From contig JADFAD010000002.1 of NCBI GenBank assembly GCA_015665455.1, positions 1 to 64,000 on the forward strand: a stretch of DNA of 64,000 nucleotides, written 5' to 3'. The notes under the pieces are model-generated. The model was not told the DNA's origin and did not search any database. It was given only the letters and a program-made list of their open reading frames with translations. Numbering within the stretch: position 1 is the first letter of the stretch; each line of letters opens with the position of its first letter. Made by a program: the position numbers and the translations under genes. Of this stretch, positions 1 to 9,657 are shown piece after piece. This DNA comes from Oceanospirillaceae bacterium (lineage in GTDB: Bacteria; Pseudomonadota; Gammaproteobacteria; Pseudomonadales; Litoribrevibacteraceae).

Positions 1-103
1 ACAATCGGTTAAATAACCATCAAAAACACTCGAAACAGATCACTTTTCCACCAACCAAATGATTCAGAGCCTCAAACCCAACAAAACAGAAACTCCAAAC
101 ACA

Positions 104-133
104 AAAAAGGCGAGCTAAAAGCTCGCCTTTTTA
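104..133 (-). terminator. Rho-independent terminator of tyrS
   Basis: A 12-bp perfect stem (arms around GGCGAGC and GCTCGCC) with a 5-nt loop ends in a T run when read on the minus strand, 16 bases after the tyrS stop. The A run on the other side would also let it stop transcription from the left on the plus strand. Confidence 0.9.
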
Positions 134-148
134 TAGAAACATCTTAAA

Positions 149-1348
149 TTAAACTGCAATCACCTTAGCAAACTTTTTCTTACCTGCCTGGATTATGTGC
201 GTTGCACCTGCCTTCACTTTAAACGATGACTCAACTGCTTCTTGATCAACCTTAACAGAACCCGCCTTCAGCATATCTCGAGCAGCATTCGAGTTCTTTG
301 TCAGTCCAGCTTTATTTAACACAGCTGAAATAGGCATTTCATCTTGCCCCTCAAAAGCAACTTCAACTTCAGGTAGATCATCAGGCAGTTCACCTTCTGC
401 AAGTCGATTACCTGATGCTTTATGTGCATTTTCTGCAGCCTCAGAATCATGAAACCTTGTAATAAGCTCTCTTGCTAACTCCATCTTAACATCGCGAGGG
501 TTAGCTCCATTTTCAACAGAGACTTTTAATGATTCAATCCCTTCTATCGACTTAAAGCTCAATAACTCAAAGTAACGCCAAATCAGAGAATCAGGCATTG
601 AAACTATTTTTTGGAACATATCCCCAGGTTTATCATTAATACCCACATAATTACCCAGAGACTTGGACATTTTCTTAACACCGTCCAAACCTTCCAGAAT
701 CGGCATCATAATGACGGCCTGTGGCTCTTGACCGAAATGCTCCTGTAACTGACGACCGGCTAACAGATTAAACCGCTGATCTGTTCCGCCTAATTCAATA
801 TCAGCCTCCATTGCAACTGAATCATAACCTTGAATCAATGGATACAGGAATTCATGAATCGCAATACTTTGACCGCCTTTAAAGCGCTTCTTAAAATCAT
901 CCCGCTCTAACATACGAGCTACATTAAACTGGCCAGCCAACTGAATCATATCTGCTGCAGATTTTTTACCCATCCACTCAGAGTTAAACATGACAGTCGT
1001 CTTTTCTTCATCAAGAATTTTGAAGACCTGCTCTTTATATGTCAGTGCATTTTCTTGCACTTGCTCAGCAGTCAAAGGCGGACGAGTAGCACTTTTACCT
1101 GTTGGGTCTCCAATTAAACCTGTGAAATCACCTATTAAAAATAGAATCTCATGCCCAAGATCTTGCAGCTGCTTTAATTTGTTAATCAGAACAGTATGCC
1201 CTAAGTGCAGGTCAGGTGCTGTTGGATCAAAGCCAGCCTTTATTCGCAGCTTACGACCCGATTCTAGCTTTTTAACCAGCCCCTCTTCAGGCAAGATCTC
1301 TTCAACACCACGTTTAATAACTTTTAATGATTCTTCAACTGACGGCAT
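149..1348 (-). CDS. tyrS: Tyrosyl-tRNA synthetase
   Basis: Charges tRNA-Tyr with tyrosine in the cytoplasm. The 399-residue protein shows the class I signatures HLGH (residues 48-51) and KMSKS (226-230), a [17 protein letters not shown] tyrosine/tRNA-recognition stretch, and a C-terminal S4-like RNA-binding domain from about residue 335. The reading frame opens 24 bases further upstream, but ATG at 1348 gives the usual family N-terminus (MPSVEE) and has an AGGTTG Shine-Dalgarno-like sequence. The gene is divergent from the M23 peptidase gene, with an extended -10 promoter in the gap and a strong terminator downstream. Family identity is certain; only the start is a choice. Confidence 0.97.
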   Translation of the reverse strand: MPSVEESLKVIKRGVEEILPEEGLVKKLESGRKLRIKAGFDPTAPDLHLGHTVLINKLKQLQDLGHEILFLIGDFTGLIGDPTGKSATRPPLTAEQVQENALTYKEQVFKILDEEKTTVMFNSEWMGKKSAADMIQLAGQFNVARMLERDDFKKRFKGGQSIAIHEFLYPLIQGYDSVAMEADIELGGTDQRFNLLAGRQLQEHFGQEPQAVIMMPILEGLDGVKKMSKSLGNYVGINDKPGDMFQKIVSMPDSLIWRYFELLSFKSIEGIESLKVSVENGANPRDVKMELARELITRFHDSEAAENAHKASGNRLAEGELPDDLPEVEVAFEGQDEMPISAVLNKAGLTKNSNAARDMLKAGSVKVDQEAVESSFKVKAGATHIIQAGKKKFAKVIAV

Positions 1349-1392
1349 GACACAACCTAATTTAGTGATCAATGTTCCAAAAATGACGGCAG

Positions 1393-1401
1393 ATTATAAC
1401 A
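1393..1401 (-). promoter_or_regulatory. Extended -10 promoter element for tyrS
   Basis: On the minus strand this reads TGTTATAAT, a perfect TATAAT with an upstream TG. It predicts a start about 38 bases before the tyrS ATG. No convincing -35 is visible, which fits an extended -10 promoter. Confidence 0.5.
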
Positions 1402-1507
1402 CTCACTTACAATATTGCGACCTAACTATTCTTGTTAAAACAGTGAGAAATGTCTAAGATATGACCAATATCTTCAGTAAAATAGTAAGTTAGGCGTACC
1501 TTTTCAT

Positions 1508-2905
1508 ATGAACTCTACGAAAAACCTAACAAGTCTCGCAAAATTGTACCCAAAGAAACATTTTGTTGCGGCTTCAGCAGTTGCTAGCTTTTTACTAGCA
1601 CTCGCAATTCTCCCTACATCAGAAACAGTATCTGCAAGCAGAACTCAAATCGACTTATCCTTACCGACAGAAACCATTTCGGACGCTTCCACCGCATCAA
1701 AAAGCGACTCTGTTTACGTCCCTGTAGAAAACATTAAAGAACAACCTCAGATTGATTCGCCCCAAACAGTTACAACCCCAACGCCATCTGAAACCAAAGA
1801 ACTAGCATTTACACGTCACTACACCGTTGAAAACGGCGATACGTTAGCATCTATATTTAGTAAAGTTGGTCTGTCTTCAAAAGACGTTTACCACGTTGCG
1901 AAAACATATAAGGATGCAACGAAGCTCCATCCTGGAGAACAAGTTTCTTTTGCTTATGACGACGATCATTCCTTCAAAGCCTTCAAGCATCAAAAAAATC
2001 AATTAACTTGTAATATCATCGAACTGAAAGACGGAAAATACACCGTCAAACAAGAAGTTCGTAAACCAACCATTGAATACCGTTTTGCTCAAGCAACTAT
2101 TAACTCGTCTTTGTTCCTTGATGCTCAATCTGCCGGATTAGGCCAAACTACTATTATGAACTTTGCCAACATATTTGGCTGGGACATTGATTTTGTACAA
2201 GATCTCCGTCAGGGGGACAGCTTTTCTTTAATGTATGAGGAACAATTCCTTGATGGCAAATCAATTGGCTTTGGAAACATTGTTGCCGCTGAATTCATTA
2301 ATCAAGGGACTAAATTTCAAGCAATTCGTCATGTAGATGAGTTTGGTCGTGGTAACTATTACACTCCGAATGGCAAAAGCATGAAAAAAGCGTTTCTACG
2401 CTCCCCCATCGATTTTGCTCGTATTAGCTCGCACTTTAATCTAACACGTAAGCATCCTGTTCTAAATCGTATCCGAGCCCATAAAGGAACGGACTATGCA
2501 GCAGCAACAGGTACCCCAATTCGCACGGCAGGTGATGGCAAAGTTATTTTTGCTGGATGGAAAGGTGGATTTGGTCGTTGTGTGATCGTACAACACGGTC
2601 AAGGCATGCAAACGCTTTATGCTCATATGAGCAAATTCAATAAAAAAACAAAAAAAGGCGTTCGTGTTAGCCAAGGTCAAATTATTGGTTATGTAGGCAG
2701 CAGCGGCTTAGCTTCCGGTCCACACTTGCATTACGAGTTCCGCGTAAATGGCGTCCACAAGAACCCTGTAAAGGTTAAGCTTCCAGCTGCGTTACCTATT
2801 GAGAAGAAATATAAACAGGAATTCTTAGCAGACGCAAAAAAATGGTTAGCAACATTGGAAAACAACCAACGAGCAATCGCACTGGCAAGCAACACAGCGG
2901 AGTAA
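1508..2905 (+). CDS. LysM-domain M23 peptidoglycan endopeptidase (MepM/OapA-like)
   Basis: Predicted periplasmic D,D-endopeptidase that cuts peptide cross-links in murein. The 465-residue protein has an N-terminal hydrophobic segment (residues 20-36) acting as signal anchor, a low-complexity Ser/Thr/Pro linker (50-98), a LysM-like module (about 102-150; HYTVENGDTL), a middle domain, and a C-terminal M23 domain with the zinc-site motifs HKGTDY (H325, D329) and HLHYEF (406-411). The last histidine of HLH is the likely third ligand. anmK starts 5 bp after its stop, so the two are probably co-transcribed, linking wall hydrolysis to muropeptide recycling. The MepM/YebA-type domain order is clear; the exact cleavage specificity is inferred. 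Confidence 0.93.
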   Translation: MNSTKNLTSLAKLYPKKHFVAASAVASFLLALAILPTSETVSASRTQIDLSLPTETISDASTASKSDSVYVPVENIKEQPQIDSPQTVTTPTPSETKELAFTRHYTVENGDTLASIFSKVGLSSKDVYHVAKTYKDATKLHPGEQVSFAYDDDHSFKAFKHQKNQLTCNIIELKDGKYTVKQEVRKPTIEYRFAQATINSSLFLDAQSAGLGQTTIMNFANIFGWDIDFVQDLRQGDSFSLMYEEQFLDGKSIGFGNIVAAEFINQGTKFQAIRHVDEFGRGNYYTPNGKSMKKAFLRSPIDFARISSHFNLTRKHPVLNRIRAHKGTDYAAATGTPIRTAGDGKVIFAGWKGGFGRCVIVQHGQGMQTLYAHMSKFNKKTKKGVRVSQGQIIGYVGSSGLASGPHLHYEFRVNGVHKNPVKVKLPAALPIEKKYKQEFLADAKKWLATLENNQRAIALASNTAE

Positions 2906-2910
2906 TCTAA

Positions 2911-4029
2911 ATGCCTGACTTATACATTGGAGCTATGTCAGGCACTAGCTTAGACGGTCTTGATCTGGCTATTTGCGATTTAAATAGCCAGAGCCCCGTA
3001 CTTCATACCAAACTTTTTGAATTCCCTAGCCTCCTAAAACAAAGCTTATTTGATTTATCCCATCAAACAACCATTACATTCAATAACCTCTACCAAACAG
3101 AACAGAATTACTCTGACTTCTGCGCACGCTCTATTAACTCTTTAATTAAAGAACTGAAACTCTCTCCCACTAAGATCAAAGCCATTGGCATGCACGGTCA
3201 AACGGTTCGTCACCACCCAGAACTAAGTCCCGGTTATACCGTACAACTGGCTAACCTAAGTCATATTTCCGCACATACAGGAATCACAACCGTCGGAGAT
3301 TTCAGACGTAAAGACCTGGCACTCGGTGGCCAAGGTGCCCCTCTTGTTCCGCCTTTTCACAATGCCTATTTTGGGTCAAAGACAGAAACTCGTGTCATTG
3401 CCAATATAGGCGGGATTTCAAATATAAGCATCCTTAAACCAAAGGCATCTCCCGTAGGATACGACACAGGCCCAGGCAACGCACTTCTAGATTACTGGTT
3501 CTCGAAACATAACTCTGGAGATTATGATTTAAATGGAGACTGGGCAAAACAAGGTCAGGTAAACACAACTCTCCTCAATCAACTTCTAAGTGTCGAATAT
3601 TTTACTCTTTCTGCGCCTAAAAGCACGGGGAGAGAGTTATTTAACCCTGAGTGGCTACACAATGAACTCGAGGAGTTTCATCAGCACAACCCAATTATCA
3701 CCAGTACTGCCGATATACAAGCAACACTTACAGAGCTTACCGCTAAAACGTTAGCAGACGAAATTTCTACTCAAGCAAAGGAAGCAGGTTCAGTCTATGT
3801 ATGTGGTGGTGGCTGGAAAAACAGTCACCTTATTAACCGTCTCTCCTACCACTTAGGGAAAAAGATAAAAGTAGCATCAACCACAGAGCTTGGCATCGAA
3901 TCCGACTGGATCGAAGCTTGTGCTTTTGCGTGGTTTGCTAAAAATACCCTAGAAAGAAAAGACTGCATGCAATCATCAGCAACCGGCGCCACCCGCGATG
4001 CAATTCTCGGTGGTATTTACTACCCGTAA
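2911..4029 (+). CDS. anmK: Anhydro-N-acetylmuramic acid kinase
   Basis: Phosphorylates and opens 1,6-anhydro-MurNAc released by lytic transglycosylases, giving MurNAc-6-phosphate for cell-wall recycling. The 372-residue protein carries the family N-terminal phosphate-binding motif GAMSGTSLDGLD (7-18), GMHGQTVRH, a GQGAPLVPPFH stretch and a VCGGGWKN motif near the C-terminus, at normal family length. It lies 5 bp downstream of the M23 endopeptidase gene, a recurring pairing in Pseudomonas-type genomes. Its 3' end faces a convergent gene with a 21-bp gap and no clear terminator. Confidence 0.97.
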   Translation: MPDLYIGAMSGTSLDGLDLAICDLNSQSPVLHTKLFEFPSLLKQSLFDLSHQTTITFNNLYQTEQNYSDFCARSINSLIKELKLSPTKIKAIGMHGQTVRHHPELSPGYTVQLANLSHISAHTGITTVGDFRRKDLALGGQGAPLVPPFHNAYFGSKTETRVIANIGGISNISILKPKASPVGYDTGPGNALLDYWFSKHNSGDYDLNGDWAKQGQVNTTLLNQLLSVEYFTLSAPKSTGRELFNPEWLHNELEEFHQHNPIITSTADIQATLTELTAKTLADEISTQAKEAGSVYVCGGGWKNSHLINRLSYHLGKKIKVASTTELGIESDWIEACAFAWFAKNTLERKDCMQSSATGATRDAILGGIYYP

Positions 4030-4050
4030 GAAGAAAACATTGGGGACTAT

Positions 4051-4506
4051 TTAAAAGTAGCGATAACCATCACTAAGAAGGTCTTGTTCAAGCTTAGGCC
4101 CATTAGGAACCGTTTCAACAAAAGGAGGTAATTCTGACGTCGTTGTATTATCCACTGACATCCAAATCTCGCACACTCGAACATCGATAATATTATAAGC
4201 ATCTAAGCGCGCAGCTTGGTCAACGAGCCCTTTAAACTTATCATAGTTTTTCCGTTGGAATAGGCGAACTTCAGGACCGTGCAATACAACAGCAATAGGA
4301 CTGGTTTTGTTATTGTAATCTTGATTACTTGCTAAGTAGCTTTCAGCCCGATCAAACAACGCTTTCAATTCTTCAGGTGTATGCAGTTCGACTTTCGCGA
4401 CAAATAACCCCTGATCATTTTTAATGTAAGAGACACCTTCAGCAAAAACAGACGCAGGAAAAAACAAGCAACATACGACCAGTAACCAAATTCTTCCCGC
4501 TTTCAT
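4051..4506 (-). CDS. Secreted DsrE-like protein
   Basis: A 151-residue protein with a clear Sec signal peptide (hydrophobic residues 7-20, probable cleavage after VFA-E at 22-23). The mature part has a DsrE/F-like alpha-beta pattern: a predicted strand PIAVVLHGPEVRLF followed by helices and a DAYNIIDVRVCEIWM segment containing a single cysteine, the position where intracellular DsrE/YchN proteins keep theirs. Function is unknown; a periplasmic sulfur or redox role is only suggested by the fold. It lies 14 bp downstream of erpA in the same direction and may share its transcript. The corresponding Pseudomonas block as I recall it has no gene here. Confidence 0.72.
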   Translation of the reverse strand: MKAGRIWLLVVCCLFFPASVFAEGVSYIKNDQGLFVAKVELHTPEELKALFDRAESYLASNQDYNNKTSPIAVVLHGPEVRLFQRKNYDKFKGLVDQAARLDAYNIIDVRVCEIWMSVDNTTTSELPPFVETVPNGPKLEQDLLSDGYRYF

Positions 4507-4520
4507 ATTTTATTACTCAA

Positions 4521-4877
4521 CTAAATAGAGAAGGACGATCCACAACCGCATGTTGTAGCCGCATTAGGGTTACTAACAACAAACCGAGACCCTTCAAGCC
4601 CCTCAAGATAGTCAACCGTAGAGCCAACCAAGTATTGATAACTTAAGCTATCAACAACCATACTAACACCTTGTTTTTCAACTCTGGTGTCATCTTCGTT
4701 CAGAGCTTCATCAAACGTGAAACCGTACTGAAATCCCGAACAACCGCCACCAGTGACATAAACACGCAGTTTAAGCTGTTCATTCTCTTCTTCCTCAACC
4801 AAAGCTTTTACTTTGCTGGCTGCAGCATCCGTAAAATCTATTGGAAAAGGGCTCTGCATTTCAACCACGCCGGTCAT
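4521..4877 (-). CDS. erpA: Iron-sulfur cluster insertion protein ErpA
   Basis: A-type carrier that delivers [4Fe-4S] clusters to apoproteins, including isoprenoid-synthesis enzymes. The 118-residue product (start ATG 4877, with GGAG 6-7 bases upstream) has the three invariant cysteines C46 ([10 protein letters not shown]), C110 and C112 (TTCGCGSSF). The frame extends 7 codons further upstream, but the internal ATG has the better ribosome site and matches the usual length. It follows the bactofilin gene by about 60 bp on the same strand. ErpA and the other A-type carriers IscA and SufA are close in sequence; the short N-terminal extension, the Glu-rich VEEEENEQ segment and the location apart from isc/suf genes favour ErpA. 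Confidence 0.94.
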   Translation of the reverse strand: MTGVVEMQSPFPIDFTDAAASKVKALVEEEENEQLKLRVYVTGGGCSGFQYGFTFDEALNEDDTRVEKQGVSMVVDSLSYQYLVGSTVDYLEGLEGSRFVVSNPNAATTCGCGSSFSI

Positions 4878-4940
4878 ACTTTTCTCCGAACAAACCAAAT
4901 ATGTCGCTATTATCTATTTAACCGACCAAAGCGGTCAAGA

Positions 4941-5366
4941 TTATCCTTTATCTCCTACAGATTTAACTTCGACCTGCGACACAGGCTGAACCTTTTTGTT
5001 TACTGGCTTCATTTCTGTCGTATGCTTAAGTTGGCCATTCACCTCAGCCCCCAAGACCATTTCCATTACAGTATAGTATACGTCACCCTGCACTGAAGCT
5101 TTCTTAGCCAGCTCAATGTGCTTACTCGAATAAACATTTCCCTGAACTCGACCATTGACAATAATGTTCGGAGCTCGAATTTCTCCTTCCACATGCCCTC
5201 GATCACTGACTCTTACGACACCGTTCGACTCATCATCCGCGATAATATTCCCACGAACGTAGCCATCAATATGAAGCCCACCGCAAAAGTGAAGATCTCC
5301 GGTGATTTTTGTTTTTCCTGATATCACTGTATCCCAGTGATGATGACCGCCTTTACTGCCCCACAT
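4941..5366 (-). CDS. Bactofilin (polymer-forming cytoskeletal protein)
   Basis: A 141-residue bactofilin: the core (about residues 12-110) is a run of short beta-helix repeats rich in G, V and I (for example ISGKTKITGDL, VRGNIIADD, VEGEIRAPNIIVNG, VQGNVYSSKHIEL, VQGDVYYTVMEM) flanked by short, poorly conserved ends. Bactofilins self-assemble into filaments on the inner membrane and recruit cell-wall enzymes or fix cell-pole structures. The gene overlaps the upstream membrane coiled-coil gene by 14 bp, implying translational coupling and a possible membrane partner. The cell process served in this organism cannot be read from the sequence. Confidence 0.93.
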   Translation of the reverse strand: MWGSKGGHHHWDTVISGKTKITGDLHFCGGLHIDGYVRGNIIADDESNGVVRVSDRGHVEGEIRAPNIIVNGRVQGNVYSSKHIELAKKASVQGDVYYTVMEMVLGAEVNGQLKHTTEMKPVNKKVQPVSQVEVKSVGDKG

Positions 5367-6108
5367 TATTTACACTCTCTCCCATAGCCCAGCCAAATGC
5401 CTTTTCGACACGAACCGGCTTCTTACCTGTTGTTTGTAGAATGACTTGAACTTCTTCTGGAATAAACTCAGCGGGTAACTTCAATTCACCTGTTATATTC
5501 TGGAAATATCTAAATTTAAACTTAACACCTAAGTCTTTTTGATCTGCAGACAGGTCTCTTAAAGAATAGATACTCTTCTTACCCTTTAATTTACCAATAA
5601 TACTTACGGCTGCTTGACCGCTGACATAAGACTGATTTTTCTCTAATTGCGTAAGCACAATTTTATATTTGAATCGATCCGCAGCTAAACTAGCAAGATT
5701 AATCTTTTGAATATGAAGGCCTGTATTTGTACCAGCAGGCGCCATAATATTTTTATAGAAGGAAACCTCTTTTTCTAACTCAGCAATTCGGTCTCGATAC
5801 TCCTTAACAGAAAGCCTAACCTCGTCGTTTGCCTGTTTATCAAGCTTGCTGCCTTCCTCTAATACCGCGACTCTTTGAGTTAAAGTTTTAACAGCGACAT
5901 TCTTCTGCGATAAATCGTCTTCTATAATTTCTCGCGCACTTTGCACTTCCATTAGTTGTTTAGAAATATGCCAACTGCCAGTGAAGTATGACCCAACAAG
6001 AGACGCAACCAATAGAATAATAAGAACTGTTCTCTGCACAAAATCTGTCGCAGGGTTATAGGCAACAACTTTCAATCGTTGATGAGAAGATCCTTTCACC
6101 ACACTCAT
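5353..6108 (-). CDS. Membrane-anchored coiled-coil protein, DUF6776 family
   Basis: A 251-residue protein with a basic cytoplasmic N-terminus, one transmembrane helix (about residues 26-44), a long heptad-type coiled coil (about 50-125) and a mainly beta C-terminal domain ending in an immunoglobulin-like pattern (FKFRYFQNITGELKLP). This is the arrangement of the DUF6776 family found between argC and bactofilin genes in pseudomonads. Its stop overlaps the bactofilin start by 14 bp. A plausible job is to link the bactofilin scaffold to the periplasm, since the C-terminal domain should lie outside the inner membrane; that is inference from topology and coupling. Confidence 0.78.
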   Translation of the reverse strand: MSVVKGSSHQRLKVVAYNPATDFVQRTVLIILLVASLVGSYFTGSWHISKQLMEVQSAREIIEDDLSQKNVAVKTLTQRVAVLEEGSKLDKQANDEVRLSVKEYRDRIAELEKEVSFYKNIMAPAGTNTGLHIQKINLASLAADRFKYKIVLTQLEKNQSYVSGQAAVSIIGKLKGKKSIYSLRDLSADQKDLGVKFKFRYFQNITGELKLPAEFIPEEVQVILQTTGKKPVRVEKAFGWAMGESVNNVGQ

Positions 6109-6177
6109 ACGAAAAATACCTTTTTAGTTCTTGTTAATATGCTTTAAAGATTTGTATTTATTATTTATCCCCTGACA

Positions 6178-6201
6178 AAGAATAGCTTAGGAACTATTCT
6201 T
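6178..6201 (-). terminator. Possible weak terminator after argC
   Basis: An 8-bp inverted repeat (AAGAATAG and CTATTCTT, 8-nt loop) lies 28 bases after the argC stop. The T run that follows on the minus strand is short, so it could be a processing hairpin or an operator instead. Confidence 0.35.
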
Positions 6202-6229
6202 CGCAGCGGATCAGCAGTATTTCTATCAA

Positions 6230-7261
6230 TTAAGGCAACAAAGCAACTTGATTCAATCCAGCCTGCTCTTCTAGCCCCGTCATAATATTCATATTCTGAA
6301 CGGCCTGCCCTGCAGCACCTTTCACCAAATTATCAATCACAGAAAGAATAATGACTGTGTTGCCGTTCTGAGGCTTGTGGATTGCAATTCTGCACGTATT
6401 CGCACCCTTAACGCTACGCGTTTCTGGATGAGATCCCTGAGGCATAACATCCACAAACGGTTCATCTTTATAGGCTTCTTCATATAAAGCCTGCAAGTCG
6501 TCTACGTCCTGATTCAATGGAGCATATAAAGTTGCATGAATCCCTCGAATCATCGGAGTTAAATGAGGAACAAACGTCAAACCAACTTTTGAATCTGAAA
6601 ACCACTGAAGGCCTTGTGAAATTTCAGGATGATGTCGATGCCCACCAGCTTTATAAGCCATCATTGTTTCTGAAGCTTCGCACAATAACGCACCGACACT
6701 CGCGCCACGGCCTGCGCCACTCACCCCAGACTTGGTATCTGCAATTAAATTCTCTGTATGGACTAAGCCCGCTTTAACCAAAGGTAAAAAACCTAATTGA
6801 ACAGCCGTAGGATAACAACCTGGGTTGGCAACCAATCGAGCAGCGGCAATCTGTTCACGCGATGTTTCAGGTAAACCATAAACCGCCTCTTCCAATAGCT
6901 CTGGACACGCGTGTTCCATGCCATACCATTCAGACCAAAGCTTTTCATCTTCGATTCTAAAATCAGCGGCCAAATCAATAACCTTTACCCCTCGGCTCAA
7001 AAGCTCAGGCACGGACTTCATTGCAACACCGTTTGGCGTAGCAAAGAAAACTAAATCGCATTGAGCTAACTCATCGACAGTTGGGTCTGAAAACTCTATA
7101 TCCAAATGCCCACGTAGATTCGGGTAAAGGTCTGAAATTTTTCGGCCAGATTCTGATCGAGAAGTAACAACCTTCAGTTCAACGTTTGGATGTAAAACCA
7201 ACAACCGTAAAAGTTCAACACCTGTATAACCTGTACCACCTACTACACCGACCTGAATCAC
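6230..7261 (-). CDS. argC: N-acetyl-gamma-glutamyl-phosphate reductase
   Basis: Third step of arginine synthesis: NADPH-dependent reduction of N-acetylglutamyl phosphate to the semialdehyde. The 343-residue protein starts with the Rossmann motif [18 protein letters not shown] and carries the active-site cysteine C149 in ANPGCYPT. The start codon is GTG at 7261, preceded by AGAGGG at about 8 bases. Length and motifs are normal. It stands alone, separated from other arg genes except argA about 10 kb away. No convincing ArgR operator was found in the upstream gap. Confidence 0.96.
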   Translation of the reverse strand: MIQVGVVGGTGYTGVELLRLLVLHPNVELKVVTSRSESGRKISDLYPNLRGHLDIEFSDPTVDELAQCDLVFFATPNGVAMKSVPELLSRGVKVIDLAADFRIEDEKLWSEWYGMEHACPELLEEAVYGLPETSREQIAAARLVANPGCYPTAVQLGFLPLVKAGLVHTENLIADTKSGVSGAGRGASVGALLCEASETMMAYKAGGHRHHPEISQGLQWFSDSKVGLTFVPHLTPMIRGIHATLYAPLNQDVDDLQALYEEAYKDEPFVDVMPQGSHPETRSVKGANTCRIAIHKPQNGNTVIILSVIDNLVKGAAGQAVQNMNIMTGLEEQAGLNQVALLP

Positions 7262-7449
7262 GTATATACCCTCTATGAGTCGCTCAAAGTTGAAACCCTT
7301 GTTATGATAATGGGCTAAGCTAAAAAGCTAAAGTAATCTGCCAACAAATTCAGTAGTTTTACCGTAACTATTGGTTGTTATTCATGTAAAGAATCACTTA
7401 TTCCCTACTATTTCCATCAAAAGTGGTTCTTCTGAATTAAAAAAGTGAC

Positions 7450-9192
7450 ATGCGAACACAGTCTCAAAGAAAAGCACTTCCAAAAATTTCAGCCATTGCA
7501 GCCCTTATTGGTGTTACTGCAGGCTTAGTCATTCTTCTATTCCGGTTCCTAACCGAATACGCTATCAGTGACCTCATGCCAGGTGAAGGTCACGAAGGCT
7601 TTGAGAACTTATCCTATGAAATGCGTTTTATATTGCCTGTCGCCGGAGCCTTATTGCTCGCGCTTATTTATAAGCTAGTGTCTCCTTCCTATCACGATGT
7701 GGGCGCCCCCTATTTACTTCAACGATTGGATTACCACCAAGGTTATATCCCATTCCGAAATACCCTTATGCAATTCGTAGGTGCAACGATTGCTCTAATT
7801 TCGGGCCAAAGTGCCGGTCGAGAAGGTCCTGCGATCCATCTGGGTGGCGGCGTCAGTAGTTTGATTGCTCGTTACATAGAACTTCCGTACGGATATCGAA
7901 AGATGCTCATTGGTAGCGGAGTAGCAGCAGCCATTTCAGCATCCTTCAACACACCTTTAGCGGGCGTCATTTTTGCTCAAGAAGTTATTCTTCGACAATT
8001 CAGCCTAACAAGCCTTACACCACTTGTAATTGCTTCAGTGGCCGGATCACTCGTAACACAAATAGCATTGGGTGAAGCAGTCATATTCCCCTCATTTACT
8101 ATTGCTCTTACTGCATTTGATTTCCCTGGGCTACTGCTGCTTGGTGTGTTGATAGGCGGGCTCTCGGTGGTCTTCGGACGATTATTAATTGCATGGCAAA
8201 CCACCAATAAATTACCTAAATGGAAATCATTACCCATTGCGGGCTTCTTAACTGGTTTAGTCGCTGTATTTGTACCGGAAGTCATGGGCGTCGGATATGA
8301 CACCATCAATTTATTGCTGAACGGCCAATGGGATTGGCAATGGGTTATTATCGTGCTTTTTTCAAAGCTGTTACTCACCAGCTTTGTACTCGCTTATGGC
8401 GTACCAGGTGGGCTAATTGGCCCGACATTATTGATTGGGGCCTGTACAGGTTTCACCGTAGGTTTGGCCCTTCAACAGTTCAATCCTGAAGTTCAAGTAG
8501 GCCTGTTCTGCTTAATCGGGATGGCCGCTATGATGGGGGCCAGTTTACATGCCCCAATGGCCGCACTTGTCACGTTACTTGAGATGACCAACTCATCCGA
8601 AGTCATCTTACCTGGTATGATATGCATCGTAATGGCGTATCTAATTAATAAAGGATTATTAGGTCAACAAGCCATATTCGACAACCTTCAAAAGATTCGC
8701 CACGATCGAGACAGAATGAATGCCCATTCCAGTAGCTTAGAGCAATATGGCATCATGCCCGTTATGGACAGGCGTTTTGTCGTGACTGAGCGAAACCTTC
8801 GCTTCGGAACAATCCACCAGCTGTTCTTAGATCAACCTCGCTGGATCATCATTAAAGATTCACAACAATTTTTTTTAATGCAGGCATCAGATTTAGCTAA
8901 TTGGTTGAAGTATCAAATGGAGAACGACCAAGTACCCACTGAAGACACTGAATTAGACATTCTTTCAATACCTGCAACTCGCTATGATCTTTCTCCTATT
9001 AATATTAAAGCAGACATAGTCGATGCACTCTCCTTAATTGACAGCCACCAAACTGAAGCCTTATTGATTCAGAGCACACCACCAGAAGGACAAGCACCTA
9101 AACTCCTTGGTATCATTACCCAAGCAGATTTAGACCACTTCTATTCGACAAAACACCTAGCGAAGATTCCTGCATCCGAATCTCGTGACTAA
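7450..9192 (+). CDS. ClC-type chloride channel/antiporter with CBS domains
   Basis: A 580-residue inner-membrane anion transporter of the ClC family. About ten membrane segments occupy residues 12-410. The gating glutamate motif GREGPAIHLGG is present (about residues 123-133), as are the internal glutamate in FAQEVILRQF and the late GVPGGLIGPTLLIGA motif. The first selectivity motif reads DVGAPY rather than the classical GSGIP, so anion selectivity may differ from CLC-ec1. Residues 430-575 form two CBS modules in the cytoplasm that may sense nucleotides. The hemJ-like gene follows 17 bp later and thiD 16 bp after that, suggesting one transcript. Confidence 0.9.
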   Translation: MRTQSQRKALPKISAIAALIGVTAGLVILLFRFLTEYAISDLMPGEGHEGFENLSYEMRFILPVAGALLLALIYKLVSPSYHDVGAPYLLQRLDYHQGYIPFRNTLMQFVGATIALISGQSAGREGPAIHLGGGVSSLIARYIELPYGYRKMLIGSGVAAAISASFNTPLAGVIFAQEVILRQFSLTSLTPLVIASVAGSLVTQIALGEAVIFPSFTIALTAFDFPGLLLLGVLIGGLSVVFGRLLIAWQTTNKLPKWKSLPIAGFLTGLVAVFVPEVMGVGYDTINLLLNGQWDWQWVIIVLFSKLLLTSFVLAYGVPGGLIGPTLLIGACTGFTVGLALQQFNPEVQVGLFCLIGMAAMMGASLHAPMAALVTLLEMTNSSEVILPGMICIVMAYLINKGLLGQQAIFDNLQKIRHDRDRMNAHSSSLEQYGIMPVMDRRFVVTERNLRFGTIHQLFLDQPRWIIIKDSQQFFLMQASDLANWLKYQMENDQVPTEDTELDILSIPATRYDLSPINIKADIVDALSLIDSHQTEALLIQSTPPEGQAPKLLGIITQADLDHFYSTKHLAKIPASESRD

Positions 9193-9209
9193 ACCAGAAG
9201 GAATACTAC

Positions 9210-9641
9210 GTGCAAATATATTTATGGGTTAAGGCCTTTCACATCATTGCAGTTATCTGCTGGTTCGCAGCCTTATTCTATTTACCTAGACTCTTTGTTT
9301 ATCATGCAATGTCCGAAGATAAAGCATCCATTGATCGCTTCAAAATCATGGAACGTAAACTTTACCGAGGCATCATGACACCTTCAGCAATCATCGCTGT
9401 GCTTTTAGGTATTTGGATCGTATTTCTAACGCCGCAAATTTACCTGACTGGTGCTTGGTTCCACGCAAAATTAACCATGGTAGGATTACTCATTGTTTAT
9501 CATATGATGTGTGGTAAGCACCTTCGAAATTTCAGAGATGATAAAAACACCAAATCCCATGTATATTTCAGATGGTTCAATGAAATGCCTGTATTCTTGC
9601 TTATCGGAATCATCATTATGGTTGTTGTTAAACCTTTCTAA
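9210..9641 (+). CDS. hemJ: HemJ-like protoporphyrinogen oxidase (UPF0093)
   Basis: A 143-residue integral membrane protein with four predicted helices and the HemJ hallmark residues: an N-terminal histidine in KAFHIIAVICWFAALFYLPRLFVYH and a lysine in WFHAKL. HemJ oxidises protoporphyrinogen IX to protoporphyrin IX in bacteria lacking HemG or HemY. The start is GTG at 9210 with AAGGAA upstream. Its position close to thiD, thiE and hemL adds another tetrapyrrole gene to the neighbourhood. Identity rests on family motifs; HemJ is the only protoporphyrinogen oxidase candidate visible in this window. Confidence 0.87.
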   Translation: MQIYLWVKAFHIIAVICWFAALFYLPRLFVYHAMSEDKASIDRFKIMERKLYRGIMTPSAIIAVLLGIWIVFLTPQIYLTGAWFHAKLTMVGLLIVYHMMCGKHLRNFRDDKNTKSHVYFRWFNEMPVFLLIGIIIMVVVKPF

Positions 9642-9657
9642 GTGAAGCTTTTTATAT

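Noticed and set aside
990-1457. Plus-strand ORF of 155 codons across the tyrS 5' end
   Set aside because: It is antisense to tyrS for most of its length, has no ribosome site and matches no family; it is a shadow of the tyrS reading frame.
4671-5096. 141-codon plus-strand ORF opposite erpA and bactofilin
   Set aside because: Composition is typical of an antisense shadow (Phe/Tyr/His-rich), and both opposite-strand genes are well supported.
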